A stretch of 64,000 nucleotides of DNA from Pedobacter cryoconitis (GTDB lineage Bacteria; Bacteroidota; Bacteroidia; Sphingobacteriales; Sphingobacteriaceae): NCBI GenBank assembly GCA_019352875.1, contig JAAAFW010000006.1, forward strand, positions 1,705,462 through 1,769,461. The letters are read 5' to 3'. Under the pieces are notes generated by a model. The model saw only the letters and a list, made by a program, of their open reading frames with translations. It did not search any database and had not been told where the DNA came from. Position numbers and translations under genes: made by a program. Shown here in pieces: positions 18,871 through 27,345 of the stretch. The stretch's first letter is position 1. Each line of letters opens with the position of its first letter.

Positions 18871-19431
18871 TTAATAGCTGATATCCTCATTCAGCATAAA
18901 AGTTTCAATTTTTTTTACGGCAATGTGAAAGGATGCTTTTAACGCACCTACAGTGGTGCCCAGAATCTGAGAAATCTCCTCATATTTCAGCTCATCATAA
19001 TATTTCATATTAAAGATGAGTCTTTGTTTCTCCGGAAGGCTGAGAATAGCCTGTTGTAATTTAAGCTGAATCTGGTCGCCATTAAAATACGACGACGCAA
19101 CGAGACTTTCTTTTAATTCCTCGGACACGTCATCAAGCGGCGTATTATTCTGCTGCTTTTTTTTATTCAGAAAAGTGATAGATTCATTACTTGCGATCCT
19201 GTAGATCCAGGTGTATAGTTTAGAGTCGCTGCGGAACTTGTCGAGATTCTTCCAGACTTTAATAAAGACCTCCTGAACCAGATCATCTGCATCATCGTGG
19301 TCTATAACCAGTCTTCTGATGTGCCAGTAGATTTTCTCCTGGTAGGCAGAAATAAGCAGGTTGAAGGCTTCATTACGTGTCCCTTCTACAGAAAACTTCG
19401 CTAATATTTCTTGGTCTTCAACCTGCTTCAT
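18871..19431 (-). CDS. ECF-type RNA polymerase sigma factor
   Basis: A 186-residue sigma-70 family protein with region 2 (LLISAYQEKIYWHIRRLV, DDADDLVQEVFIKVWKNLDKF, YTWIYRIASNESI) and region 4 (LPEKQRLIFNMKYYDELKYE, then EEISQILGTTVGALKASFH). Regions 1 and 3 are absent, as in all ECF factors. It directs RNA polymerase to a dedicated promoter set, presumably including its own operon. The ATG at 19429-19431 follows the stop codon of the transketolase C-terminal gene by three bases (TAG, TGA, ATG), so it is probably translated from the same message. Downstream are the membrane protein with P-x-Y-F repeats, a Spy-like protein and a small membrane protein. Confidence 0.92.
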   Translation of the reverse strand: MKQVEDQEILAKFSVEGTRNEAFNLLISAYQEKIYWHIRRLVIDHDDADDLVQEVFIKVWKNLDKFRSDSKLYTWIYRIASNESITFLNKKKQQNNTPLDDVSEELKESLVASSYFNGDQIQLKLQQAILSLPEKQRLIFNMKYYDELKYEEISQILGTTVGALKASFHIAVKKIETFMLNEDISY

Positions 19432-19434
19432 TCA

Positions 19435-20391
19435 CTATTTTTTACGTTTAATTACTTTTTGAACAGCTTCGACAATATTAATAGTGTCAAGACCGTATTT
19501 GGTCATCAATTCATCAGGAGTACCACTTTCGCCGAAACTATCGTTAACAGCTACAAATTCCTGAGGAGATGGCAATTCAGTAGACAATAAGCGGGCCACA
19601 CTTTCACCCAGTCCACCAAATTTATTATGCTCTTCACAAGTAACTACACATCCTGTTTTGCGCAGTGATTTCAGAATAGCTTCTTCATCAAGTGGCTTAA
19701 TCGTATGAATATTAATAATTTCAGCATCAATACCCAATGCCTCCAGTTGTTCACCGGCTTCGATTGCTTTCCAGACCATATGTCCGGTTGCGATGATGGT
19801 AACATCAGTACCTTCGTTAACCATCCATGCTTTACCAATTTCAAATTTTTGATCAGGATCAGTAAATACAGGAATACTTGGTCTTCCGAAACGCAGGTAA
19901 ACCGGACCTTCATATTCAGCGATTGCCAGGGTTGCTGCTTTAGTCTGGTTGTAATCGCAAGGATTAATGACAACCATACCTGGTAACATCTTCATTAGCC
20001 CTATATCTTCCAGAATCTGGTGGGTTGCGCCATCTTCACCTAAAGTTAATCCGGCATGTGAAGCACAGATCTTTACGTTTTTATCTGAGTAAGCTACAGA
20101 TTGTCTGATCTGGTCATAAACACGACCAGTAGAGAAATTAGCGAAAGTTCCGGTGAAAGGAATTTTTCCGCCGATAGTCATACCCGCTGCGATACCGATC
20201 ATATTTGCTTCTGCAATACCGATCTGGATAAATCTTTCAGGAAATTCGTTTGCAAATGCGTCCATTTTCAATGAACCTTTCAAATCTGCACACAAAGCAA
20301 CTACATCCGGGTTTTTCTGACCGGCTTCATGCAGACCGACTCCAAAGCCGGAACGTGTGTCTTTTTTCTCTGTATAAGTATATTTTTTCAT
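19435..20391 (-). CDS. Transketolase, C-terminal subunit
   Basis: A 318-residue subunit with the pyrimidine-binding and C-terminal domains of transketolase. It pairs with the N-terminal subunit encoded just upstream to move two-carbon units in the pentose phosphate pathway. It has LCADLKGSLKMDAFANEFPERFIQIGIAEANMIG, whose Glu activates thiamine diphosphate, then FANFSTGRVYDQIRQSV, HAGLTLGEDGATHQ and a C-terminal domain with CEEHNKFGGLGESVA. The longer frame from 20430 adds 13 basic residues. MKKYTYTEKKDTRSG at 20391 is the more family-like start. The gene is about 100 bp downstream of its partner, and an ECF sigma gene begins three bases after its stop. It could alternatively be a DXS-like or other two-subunit ThDP enzyme, but the pairing fits split transketolase best. 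Confidence 0.85.
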   Translation of the reverse strand: MKKYTYTEKKDTRSGFGVGLHEAGQKNPDVVALCADLKGSLKMDAFANEFPERFIQIGIAEANMIGIAAGMTIGGKIPFTGTFANFSTGRVYDQIRQSVAYSDKNVKICASHAGLTLGEDGATHQILEDIGLMKMLPGMVVINPCDYNQTKAATLAIAEYEGPVYLRFGRPSIPVFTDPDQKFEIGKAWMVNEGTDVTIIATGHMVWKAIEAGEQLEALGIDAEIINIHTIKPLDEEAILKSLRKTGCVVTCEEHNKFGGLGESVARLLSTELPSPQEFVAVNDSFGESGTPDELMTKYGLDTINIVEAVQKVIKRKK

Positions 20392-20495
20392 TAGAATCTT
20401 TTGTCTTAAGCGTGTATGATTTCTCATCATGTCATCGCTTTGGTGAGCATAAAATCTGGATCCTTTAGGGATACATCAATAGTTTTTTTAAAAGA

Positions 20496-21341
20496 TTAGT
20501 AATCTCCTAAAGTTTCTTTATTCTGGTTCAGTGCAGAAGCAAGTTGTTCATCATTTGGCGCTGTACCATGCCATTTATGTGAACCTACCATGAAATCAAC
20601 ACCGTGTCCCATTTGCGTGCTCATCAAGTTTAAAATCGGTTTACCTTTACCGGTAAGTGATTTAGCATATTCCAGAGACTTTACGATATCTTCCATATTG
20701 TTACCATTGGATGTAATTACATGCCATCCGAATGCCTCAAATTTGGTTTGCAGGTTTTCCAGCGAAAGAACCTGTTCTACAGGACCATCGATCTGCTGTC
20801 CATTATAATCTATAGTAGCGATCAGGTTGTCAACTTTATTGTGAGGGGCAAACATAATAGCTTCCCAGTTCTGACCTTCCTGTAATTCACCATCTCCATG
20901 AAGACTGAAAATCAGAGAGTGATCTTTATTTAGTTTTTTAGTTAATGCAGCACCAATTGCCACAGACATTCCTTGTCCTAATGAGCCTGAAGCAATTCTC
21001 ACGCCTGGTAAACCTTCATGTGTAGTCGGGTGGCCTTGAACACGTGAATTTAATTTTCTGAAAGTTGCAAGTTCTGCAACCGGGAAATAACCCGAACGTG
21101 CCAGTACGCTGTAAAATACAGGGGAGATATGTCCGTTAGACAGGAAGAATAAATCTTCTCCTGCGCCATCCATTTTAAAATCCTTAGAATGGTTCATGGT
21201 TTCAAAATACAGTGCAGTTAAAAACTCAGCACAGCCCAGTGAACCGCCCGGGTGACCTGACTGACAACTGTGTACCATTCTGACGATATCTCTTCGTACC
21301 TGAGAAACAATGTCCTCTAATTCATTGATTGTATGTTTCAT
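20496..21341 (-). CDS. Transketolase, N-terminal subunit
   Basis: A 281-residue thiamine-diphosphate-binding subunit. SCQSGHPGGSLGCAEFLTAL supplies the conserved histidine, FLSNGHISPVFYSVLA and GSLGQGMSVAIGAAL follow, and HGDGELQEGQNWEA is the GDG...N motif that binds Mg and diphosphate. Full-length transketolases are about 630-680 residues. Here the enzyme is split into two polypeptides, as in many anaerobes, archaea and Bacteroidota. It begins the pair and lies 28 bp downstream of the bcp stop codon, so bcp, both transketolase genes and the sigma-factor module form one co-directional run. Confidence 0.88.
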   Translation of the reverse strand: MKHTINELEDIVSQVRRDIVRMVHSCQSGHPGGSLGCAEFLTALYFETMNHSKDFKMDGAGEDLFFLSNGHISPVFYSVLARSGYFPVAELATFRKLNSRVQGHPTTHEGLPGVRIASGSLGQGMSVAIGAALTKKLNKDHSLIFSLHGDGELQEGQNWEAIMFAPHNKVDNLIATIDYNGQQIDGPVEQVLSLENLQTKFEAFGWHVITSNGNNMEDIVKSLEYAKSLTGKGKPILNLMSTQMGHGVDFMVGSHKWHGTAPNDEQLASALNQNKETLGDY

Positions 21342-21369
21342 TTAATTGGGATTGTTTGACTATTTATAA

Positions 21370-21846
21370 TCATGCGCCTGCGGGCTGGTCCAGAAGTGCC
21401 AGAACCTGTGCAGTTGCATTTTTCGTATCTACTTTTTGGATAATATGTGCGATAGTGCCATCGCCTGAAATGATAAAGGTTGTCCTGTTGATACCCATAT
21501 ATTTCTTGCCGTACATGTTCTTTTCTCCCCAGACGCCATAGGCCTGAACCAGTTGCTGATCTGTGTCAGCAAGCAGCGGGAAGGGAAGCTGATGTTTTGC
21601 GGCGAATTTCTGGTGAGAAAGTTCAGGATCGGTACTTACACCGAGTACAACTATGTCCCTGGATATTAGTCCGGCATAATTATCTCTGAAATCACAAGCC
21701 TCGGCTGTACAACCGGGAGTATTGTCTTTAGGATAAAAATACAATACCACAGTTTTTCCCTGAAAGTCTTTCAGGCTAACCTGGTTTCCATCCTGGTCGG
21801 CCACTTTAAAGTCCGGAGCCTTCTGGCCCTCTGTCAATATATTCAT
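21370..21846 (-). CDS. bcp: Thioredoxin-dependent peroxiredoxin, Bcp/PrxQ type
   Basis: Reduces hydrogen peroxide and alkyl hydroperoxides using thioredoxin. The 158-residue protein has the atypical 2-Cys PrxQ motif TPGCTAEACDFRD, with the peroxidatic cysteine at about residue 46 and the resolving cysteine five residues on. YFYPKDNTPGC precedes it, and the later R in NRTTFII is also present. There is no signal peptide, so it is cytoplasmic. It stands upstream of the split transketolase genes, a sensible link between peroxide defence and the pentose phosphate pathway if they share a transcript. Whether there is an internal promoter cannot be seen. Confidence 0.93.
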   Translation of the reverse strand: MNILTEGQKAPDFKVADQDGNQVSLKDFQGKTVVLYFYPKDNTPGCTAEACDFRDNYAGLISRDIVVLGVSTDPELSHQKFAAKHQLPFPLLADTDQQLVQAYGVWGEKNMYGKKYMGINRTTFIISGDGTIAHIIQKVDTKNATAQVLALLDQPAGA

Positions 21847-21932
21847 CGTCTTTAAATATAACTAATTTCTCTATACAAGGACTTACAATGCCCCTGATTA
21901 TTACAATAACCCGTCAAATCTACGTATAATGC

Positions 21933-23657
21933 TTAACGGTAAAAATTCGCTGTATAGGTTCTGGTGTTTCCTTTCATATCTTCCACAACCAGTTTAAAAT
22001 CATGTTTTCCGCTGGATGTGCGTTCATCAAAAGTATGCCACAGTGTCGCTGTCTTGGTATCGAACTCCATTAAGACCCATGCGCCGTCGATATAGCCATT
22101 GAAACTTTTGATGCCGGAAAGATTATCCCTGATTCTAAAATTCATCCGGGCAATACCCTTCATGTTTTTTCCCTCAGTAAAGTTAAGAGGCGCAATTGTG
22201 GGAGCAACCGTATCAACAGCAATATAATAACTTCCAAAAGTTCGTGGTGTTCCTTTGATATACCCCTGATCGTAAATGCCACCCTGCGATCCACCGGCAG
22301 TACTTACAATCACTGCCTTGTCTTTAAGCGCACCCATATCCACATCTGGTTTAATCCAGAGCTCAAAGCCGGTATGCAGCGGAACCAGATTATTATGGAT
22401 CTGGTGTATTTTGGAATATGCTCCCACAGTAGGTTTAGGACGCACTTTATAGGTAAGTTTCAGATCATTGTATAGCGTGCCCTTAGGCAGGCGAAGCTTC
22501 ATTCCTTCAGCGCTGAAATCATTATCTTTCTCATAAGACATCGCGACACCTTCAGGTTCGTCCGGCGTTTGAATTGCAGATCTTCCGTCAGACCTGATCT
22601 GGAAGGCCAGTACACTTTCATTACCTTTCGCATCACTTACCAGGTATCTTACCTGGTGCACATTGGTATCTCCAAGCAGGATACGGCCATTGTTAATAAG
22701 GCTGCTGTAAATCTGCAAAGGATTTCCAGGATCCACAAAGCTTTTTTGAATAGTCCTGCGGGTTGTCATGAAGGCAGGATAATCAATATGAGAATTAATT
22801 GCTTTGCTATTTTCAAATGCAAAGCGCTCTACGGCAGAAGTATAAATTATTTTACCATCTAGTTCCAGCCTGATTGCATATACGCCATTGTTGCCCGAAG
22901 CACCATTGTGGCGGTCATTTGCGGAGATTCCGAAACCAATTTCGCCACTTACGGGCACAACTGTTTGCTGCGTAAGTTTATAACTTCCGTTTGCACCAGC
23001 TATTGGCAATGCCTTTTTTGGTGTAAACTCGTTAAAAGGTTTTTGATTGGTTTGATAAACGTATAATGCAGATATAACAGGCGGAATATTATCCGGAACC
23101 TGGATGCCGAACAACTGTGGATTAATAGTCTGCTCTGTTTTACTGTCCCTGATTTCGAAATGCAGGTGCGGGCCGCCTGAACTACCCCGGTTGCCAGAAT
23201 AAGCTATAATGTCTCCCTTGTGCACAGGAAAGGCGGCGGCATCTGGAAATTCATCTAGTTCAAAAGTCTTTTTCTGGTACTCCAAATCCTTTACTGCACG
23301 GTCTATCTGCGGCGCGAACCGGGAAAGGTGGCCGTAAACTGAGGTGTAACCATTAGGGTGCGTAAGGTATAATGCCAGTCCAAAACCGCTATTTTGTACA
23401 CGCATTCTGGAAACGTAACCATCAGCTATCGCATATACAGGATAGCCTTCCCGCTGGTTTGTCCTGAAGTCCATTCCCGAATGAAAATGGTTACCACGAA
23501 TTTCTCCGAAAGAGCCCGAAAGTGCAACCGGTGTAATATCAAGTGGCTGGCGGAAATCTACGAGTGGGTATTTGTTGGTACTGTATATCTGCTGGGCTCC
23601 TGCTGAAAGGACTGTGAGTCCAAGGCAGAAGAATAGCAATCCTTTTTTAATCATCAA
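21933..23657 (-). CDS. M23-family (LytM-type) metallopeptidase, periplasmic
   Basis: A 574-residue exported protein with signal peptide MMIKKGLLFFCLGLTVLSAGAQ. The zinc endopeptidase domain is near the N-terminus (about residues 45-185). NHFHSGMDFRTNQREGYPVYA gives the H...D ligands, GYVSRMRV and YGHLSRFAP follow, and GGPHLHFEIRD supplies the HxH. All four catalytic and metal positions look intact, so it should cleave peptidoglycan cross-links or act on related peptides. The C-terminal 380 residues are beta-rich and of unknown role, with Ig-like or propeptide-like character. The stop and start of the neighbouring FAH-family gene are only 3 bp apart, suggesting an operon. Confidence 0.85.
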   Translation of the reverse strand: MMIKKGLLFFCLGLTVLSAGAQQIYSTNKYPLVDFRQPLDITPVALSGSFGEIRGNHFHSGMDFRTNQREGYPVYAIADGYVSRMRVQNSGFGLALYLTHPNGYTSVYGHLSRFAPQIDRAVKDLEYQKKTFELDEFPDAAAFPVHKGDIIAYSGNRGSSGGPHLHFEIRDSKTEQTINPQLFGIQVPDNIPPVISALYVYQTNQKPFNEFTPKKALPIAGANGSYKLTQQTVVPVSGEIGFGISANDRHNGASGNNGVYAIRLELDGKIIYTSAVERFAFENSKAINSHIDYPAFMTTRRTIQKSFVDPGNPLQIYSSLINNGRILLGDTNVHQVRYLVSDAKGNESVLAFQIRSDGRSAIQTPDEPEGVAMSYEKDNDFSAEGMKLRLPKGTLYNDLKLTYKVRPKPTVGAYSKIHQIHNNLVPLHTGFELWIKPDVDMGALKDKAVIVSTAGGSQGGIYDQGYIKGTPRTFGSYYIAVDTVAPTIAPLNFTEGKNMKGIARMNFRIRDNLSGIKSFNGYIDGAWVLMEFDTKTATLWHTFDERTSSGKHDFKLVVEDMKGNTRTYTANFYR

Positions 23658-23660
23658 CTC

Positions 23661-24272
23661 TTATTTAATATCGAAATTCAGAAATTGTTCATTTGCCATC
23701 CAGGCTTCCAGCTTGTCACCTTTTTCTACGCGGCCTACACCTTCCGGGGTGCCGGTGAAAATCAGATCACCTTTTTTAAGGGTAATGTAACCAGATACAA
23801 ATGAGATGATTTTTTCAAATGAAAAAAGGATATCTCTTGTATTGCCATGTTGACGGGTTTCTCCATTAATTTTAAGTTCGAAATCCAGGTTTTGCAGGTC
23901 AGATATCTGTTCTTTAGGGATAAAACGACTTACAGCAGCAGAGTTGTCAAAAGCTTTAGCCAGTTCCCAGGGTAATCCTTTTTCTTTATGCTGTGCCTGA
24001 AGGTCTCTTGCGGTGAAATCTATACCAAGACCAACTTCATCGAAATAACTGGCGGCGAATTTCTCGGCGATATGTTTACCCTCTTTACAGATCTTTAGAA
24101 CTACTTCCAGTTCGTAATGGATATCACTGGAAAAATCAGGAATATAAAAAGCACGGTTATCTTTGAGGACTGCGGTATCCGGTTTCATAAAAATTACCGG
24201 TGTAGAAGGAACAGGATTATTAAGTTCTTTAGCGTGGGCGGCATAGTTGCGGCCAATAGCAATTACTTTCAT
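23661..24272 (-). CDS. Fumarylacetoacetate hydrolase (FAH) family enzyme
   Basis: A 203-residue single FAH domain. Metal ligands are visible in DIHYELEVVLKI (ExE pair) and GLGIDFTARDLQ (Asp), with the catalytic neighbourhood PWELAKAFDNSAAVSRFI and FTGTPEGVGRVEKGD at the C-terminus. Close family members include acylpyruvases and oxaloacetate decarboxylase/tautomerases (FAHD1 type), and length and motifs fit this group better than the tyrosine-pathway FAH. Exact substrate is unknown. It is cytoplasmic and encoded immediately upstream of the M23 peptidase on the same strand, with no obvious functional link. Confidence 0.85.
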   Translation of the reverse strand: MKVIAIGRNYAAHAKELNNPVPSTPVIFMKPDTAVLKDNRAFYIPDFSSDIHYELEVVLKICKEGKHIAEKFAASYFDEVGLGIDFTARDLQAQHKEKGLPWELAKAFDNSAAVSRFIPKEQISDLQNLDFELKINGETRQHGNTRDILFSFEKIISFVSGYITLKKGDLIFTGTPEGVGRVEKGDKLEAWMANEQFLNFDIK

Positions 24273-24365
24273 GTGCGGATTAAATTGGATTAAGCATAAG
24301 CATACAGAATGCCTGAACCGTAAAAGTAAACGATATCGATTAAAAAAAAGATTGCTTTCCGAAAA

Positions 24366-24881
24366 TTATAATACGGAGATCCGCTTCACGATGGTTTCTG
24401 AACCTGCAACAAAACGCAGAAAATAGATTCCACTGTTCAAACGGTTGGGAATGGTGAAGGTTTTAGTTTGCTCTCCGGCAGAGAGACGCTCATTGGAAAG
24501 GGTAACCACTTCATTACCGAGTAGGTCCATAATCTTTATGGTCAGATTACTTTCGCGTTCCAATCTGATAGTGAGGTTAATCTGGTCATCAACAGGATTA
24601 GGGTAAACTCTCATCACCGAGAGTATCTTATCCTGTTTGCTATTTTGCTTATTAGAAGAAACTACGTTGTTGTTGGGAGTGAACGACGAACCGGGCATAT
24701 AGCTGGGTTTGTAACTTGGAACATCACCTTTAATCTGCGGAGTTTTTACAATACGTTTGTACTTGGCATTGTTTGCGATACTATCAGAACGCTGGGCAAA
24801 AACAGAAACGCTGCATAATATGCTCATGCACGTAATGCTGAGTATATAAATAAGTGAGACCGTTTTAGTTTTTATGTTCAT
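24366..24881 (-). CDS. Small secreted protein with type IX C-terminal sorting domain
   Basis: A 171-residue exported protein: signal peptide (MNIKTKTVSLIYILSITCMS... ending VSVFAQ), about 55 residues rich in Ser, Pro, Asn and Lys with no recognisable fold, then a type A sorting domain of about 80 residues. That domain shows VYPNPVDDQINLTIRL, IKIMDLLGNEVV, LSAGEQTKTF and SGIYFLRFVAGSETIVKRISVL. Such domains direct proteins through the PorSS/T9SS to the outer face, where they are usually removed. The passenger here is nearly absent, which is unusual. A TTG at 24893 opens a slightly longer frame, but the ATG at 24881 gives a cleaner signal peptide. It is a single gene with no T9SS component nearby. 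Confidence 0.8.
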   Translation of the reverse strand: MNIKTKTVSLIYILSITCMSILCSVSVFAQRSDSIANNAKYKRIVKTPQIKGDVPSYKPSYMPGSSFTPNNNVVSSNKQNSKQDKILSVMRVYPNPVDDQINLTIRLERESNLTIKIMDLLGNEVVTLSNERLSAGEQTKTFTIPNRLNSGIYFLRFVAGSETIVKRISVL

Positions 24882-25111
24882 CTGTCGCTTCAAAAGTAGA
24901 AATAATTCTACAGAATAATCAAAGATTCAGGCATAAGGACAATATTTAACACAATTTAACAGTTGTTGCTGTTTAAATCATATTCAATGCTATTTTTAAC
25001 CTGTCAAATTTATATTCGGCGCTGTTGTCTGTGTAAATCTATAATAAATATTACACCTTTTTAACGGCGGTTTAATTTACCTTGAATTTTTATAATATAC
25101 AATAGAGAAAA

Positions 25112-27064
25112 GTGTCAGATCAAAAGAATTTAAGCAAACTCTCGGCGGCAGGCCTGCTTATCAGTTTAGGAATCGTGTATGGTGATATCGGTACCTCACC
25201 CTTATACACACTTAGGGCAATATTTAACACAGTCAGTGATGGCGGTCAGCCGATTTCGACAGATCTCGTATTGGGTGCACTTTCCTGTATTATATGGACA
25301 CTTACCCTGCAGACTACAATAAAATATGTTGTAATTACCCTCCGGGCAGATAATAAAGGAGAGGGGGGGATCTTTTCTCTATACTCGCTTGTCCGGAAAA
25401 AAGCCAGGTGGCTTGTTATTCCGGCGGTGATAGGAGGATGTGCATTGCTGGCAGACGGAATTATTACACCAAGTATAACCGTGACCACCGCTATAGAAGG
25501 ACTTCAGGTTAAGTTTCCACATGTACAGGTTATACCCATCGTTCTGGTTATTATTACTCTGCTTTTTGTAATTCAGCAATTTGGAACGAGCCTGGTCGGG
25601 AAGCTTTTTGGACCGGTAATGTTTCTTTGGTTTACCGCGTTAGGGGTATTAGGCGTTCATTATGTTGTTCAGGATTTTTCTATACTTAAGGCTCTAAACC
25701 CCTATTATGCCGGACATTTAATTGTAACTAATCCGATGGCACTTGTTATTCTGGGAGGGGTATTTCTGTGTACAACGGGAGCGGAAGCTTTATATTCCGA
25801 CCTTGGGCATTGTGGCAGAAAAAATATCAGGGTTAGCTGGATTTTTGTGAAATTAACATTGATCGTTAATTATCTGGGGCAGGGGGTATGGCTGCTTCAG
25901 CATCCGCATTATGATAAAGCGCTGAACCCGTTTTATGAATTGGTTCCTGCTCCCTTTTTGTTATACATGGTGGCGCTTGCTACTATTGCAGCGATTATAG
26001 CAAGCCAGGCGATGATAACCGGATCTTTCACTTTAATTGCAGAGGCCGTAAGACTTAATCTGTGGCCTAAGGTCAGAATCAATTACCCGAGTAACCAGAA
26101 AGGTCAGATTTATGTGCCTTCAATTAACTGGTTACTTTGTGCCGGGTGTATTACGATTGTATTGATCTTTAAAAAATCTATTAATATGGAAGGTGCTTAT
26201 GGACTGGCGATTAATATGACCTTCCTGGCCACCACGATTCTGGTTGCCGTTTATATGCGCTCTAAAAAAGTACCGCGGTATATTATCGCTATCTTTCTGT
26301 TAGTCTATGGTATGCTTGAACTGGCTTTCCTGGCAGGTAACATGACCAAATTCTTCCATGGTGGATTTGTTACCGTACTGATCGGTGCGACTTTGTTCAC
26401 GGTAATGTGGAGCTGGTTTGTATCCAGAAGGATTAAAAACAGATTTGTTAAATACGTAGAGATAGAGGATTATTATCAGTTGATTTCGGAATTAAGTGAT
26501 GACATCAGTGTGCCAAAATATTCATCACAGCTGGTTTATCTGACCAGTGCTAATTTTAAGACAGAAATAGAATCCAAGATTATTTACTCGATAATCCAGA
26601 AAGAACCAAAGCGCGCCGATATTTATTGGTTGGTTCATGTGGATGTGGTCGATGAACCTTTCACAAGGGATTATAAAGTCGAATTCCTGATACCTGGCAA
26701 ATTAATCAGGATAGATTTCAGATTAGGTTTCCGTGTGGAGCAAAGTGTGAATCTGCTGTATCGTAAAGTGATTGAAGAACTGGTGAAAAACGGAGAGGTC
26801 GACATTACCAGTCAGTATACCTCTTTGAACAGACATAAGATTGCCGGTGATTTCCGGTTTGTATTACTGGAGAAACATTTATCGCGCTTCTCAAAACTTA
26901 GTTTTTATGAGAAAACGATTATGAACTATTATTTCATCCTTAAAAAATTGAGTCTTTCAGAAGAGAAGAGTTTCGGGCTCGATTCCAGTTATGTAGATGT
27001 AGAGAAGGTGCCGCTCATTTTTGTGACACCGGATGATATTGAACTTAATAGGCTGCCTGTGTAA
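25112..27064 (+). CDS. kup: Low-affinity potassium transporter Kup
   Basis: KUP-family K+/H+ symporter in the inner membrane, 650 residues. The signature GIVYGDIGTSPLYTLRAIF opens the first membrane helix, followed by GGIFSLYSLVR, ALLADGIITPSITVTTAIEG and TTGAEALYSDLGHCG. About 12 hydrophobic segments end near residue 440, and the hydrophilic C-terminal domain takes about 200 residues. The start is a GTG at 25112 (GTG-TCA-GAT), preceded by a purine-rich GAGAAAA. No ATG gives a complete first helix. It is flanked downstream by a repeat array rather than a gene. Confidence 0.93.
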   Translation: MSDQKNLSKLSAAGLLISLGIVYGDIGTSPLYTLRAIFNTVSDGGQPISTDLVLGALSCIIWTLTLQTTIKYVVITLRADNKGEGGIFSLYSLVRKKARWLVIPAVIGGCALLADGIITPSITVTTAIEGLQVKFPHVQVIPIVLVIITLLFVIQQFGTSLVGKLFGPVMFLWFTALGVLGVHYVVQDFSILKALNPYYAGHLIVTNPMALVILGGVFLCTTGAEALYSDLGHCGRKNIRVSWIFVKLTLIVNYLGQGVWLLQHPHYDKALNPFYELVPAPFLLYMVALATIAAIIASQAMITGSFTLIAEAVRLNLWPKVRINYPSNQKGQIYVPSINWLLCAGCITIVLIFKKSINMEGAYGLAINMTFLATTILVAVYMRSKKVPRYIIAIFLLVYGMLELAFLAGNMTKFFHGGFVTVLIGATLFTVMWSWFVSRRIKNRFVKYVEIEDYYQLISELSDDISVPKYSSQLVYLTSANFKTEIESKIIYSIIQKEPKRADIYWLVHVDVVDEPFTRDYKVEFLIPGKLIRIDFRLGFRVEQSVNLLYRKVIEELVKNGEVDITSQYTSLNRHKIAGDFRFVLLEKHLSRFSKLSFYEKTIMNYYFILKKLSLSEEKSFGLDSSYVDVEKVPLIFVTPDDIELNRLPV

Positions 27065-27345
27065 TTATATTAGGGTCATGGTAGGGTATTGTTCGGGTGT
27101 CGTTCGTAGTTGGCCTAATTTTACAAGGGGTTCGCCTATCTTTGATCCGAAGAAAGATTAAATATCTTAGATAAATAAGCTGGAAGGGATACTGGCGTGC
27201 CAGGGTTTTGCCTAAACATATCAGAATGAGAGCAATCTATAGAAATTTGTATTTAAGATTGCATGACTTTAACACGGTGGAAATGATCCGGGAGTAGCAG
27301 CAACAGTTGTGTTGCTAATCGTTTAATAAGCTCCTGAGTGCATTA
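27065..27345. other. 281-bp intergenic region after kup, with an 11-nt periodic array and a weak hairpin
   Basis: No gene longer than about 25 codons is present. The first 60 bases hold the 11-nt periodic array described separately. A short stem (AGCAACA at 27299-27305 with TGTTGCT at 27310-27316) lies near the 3' end and could contribute to termination, though no T-tract follows. I see nothing else. Confidence 0.5.
27074..27117 (+). repeat. 11-nt periodic repeat array, four units
   Basis: Four consecutive 11-mers start at 27074, 27085, 27096 and 27107. The second and third are GGTATTGTTCG and GGTGTCGTTCG and differ at only two or three positions; the first and last are diverged. The period is exactly 11 nt with no insertions. 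It lies just after the kup stop codon. Confidence 0.55.

Noticed and set aside
27226..27297. 23-codon ORF after kup
   Set aside because: Too short, no conserved pattern, and no ribosome-binding context; probably chance in a repeat-bearing spacer.
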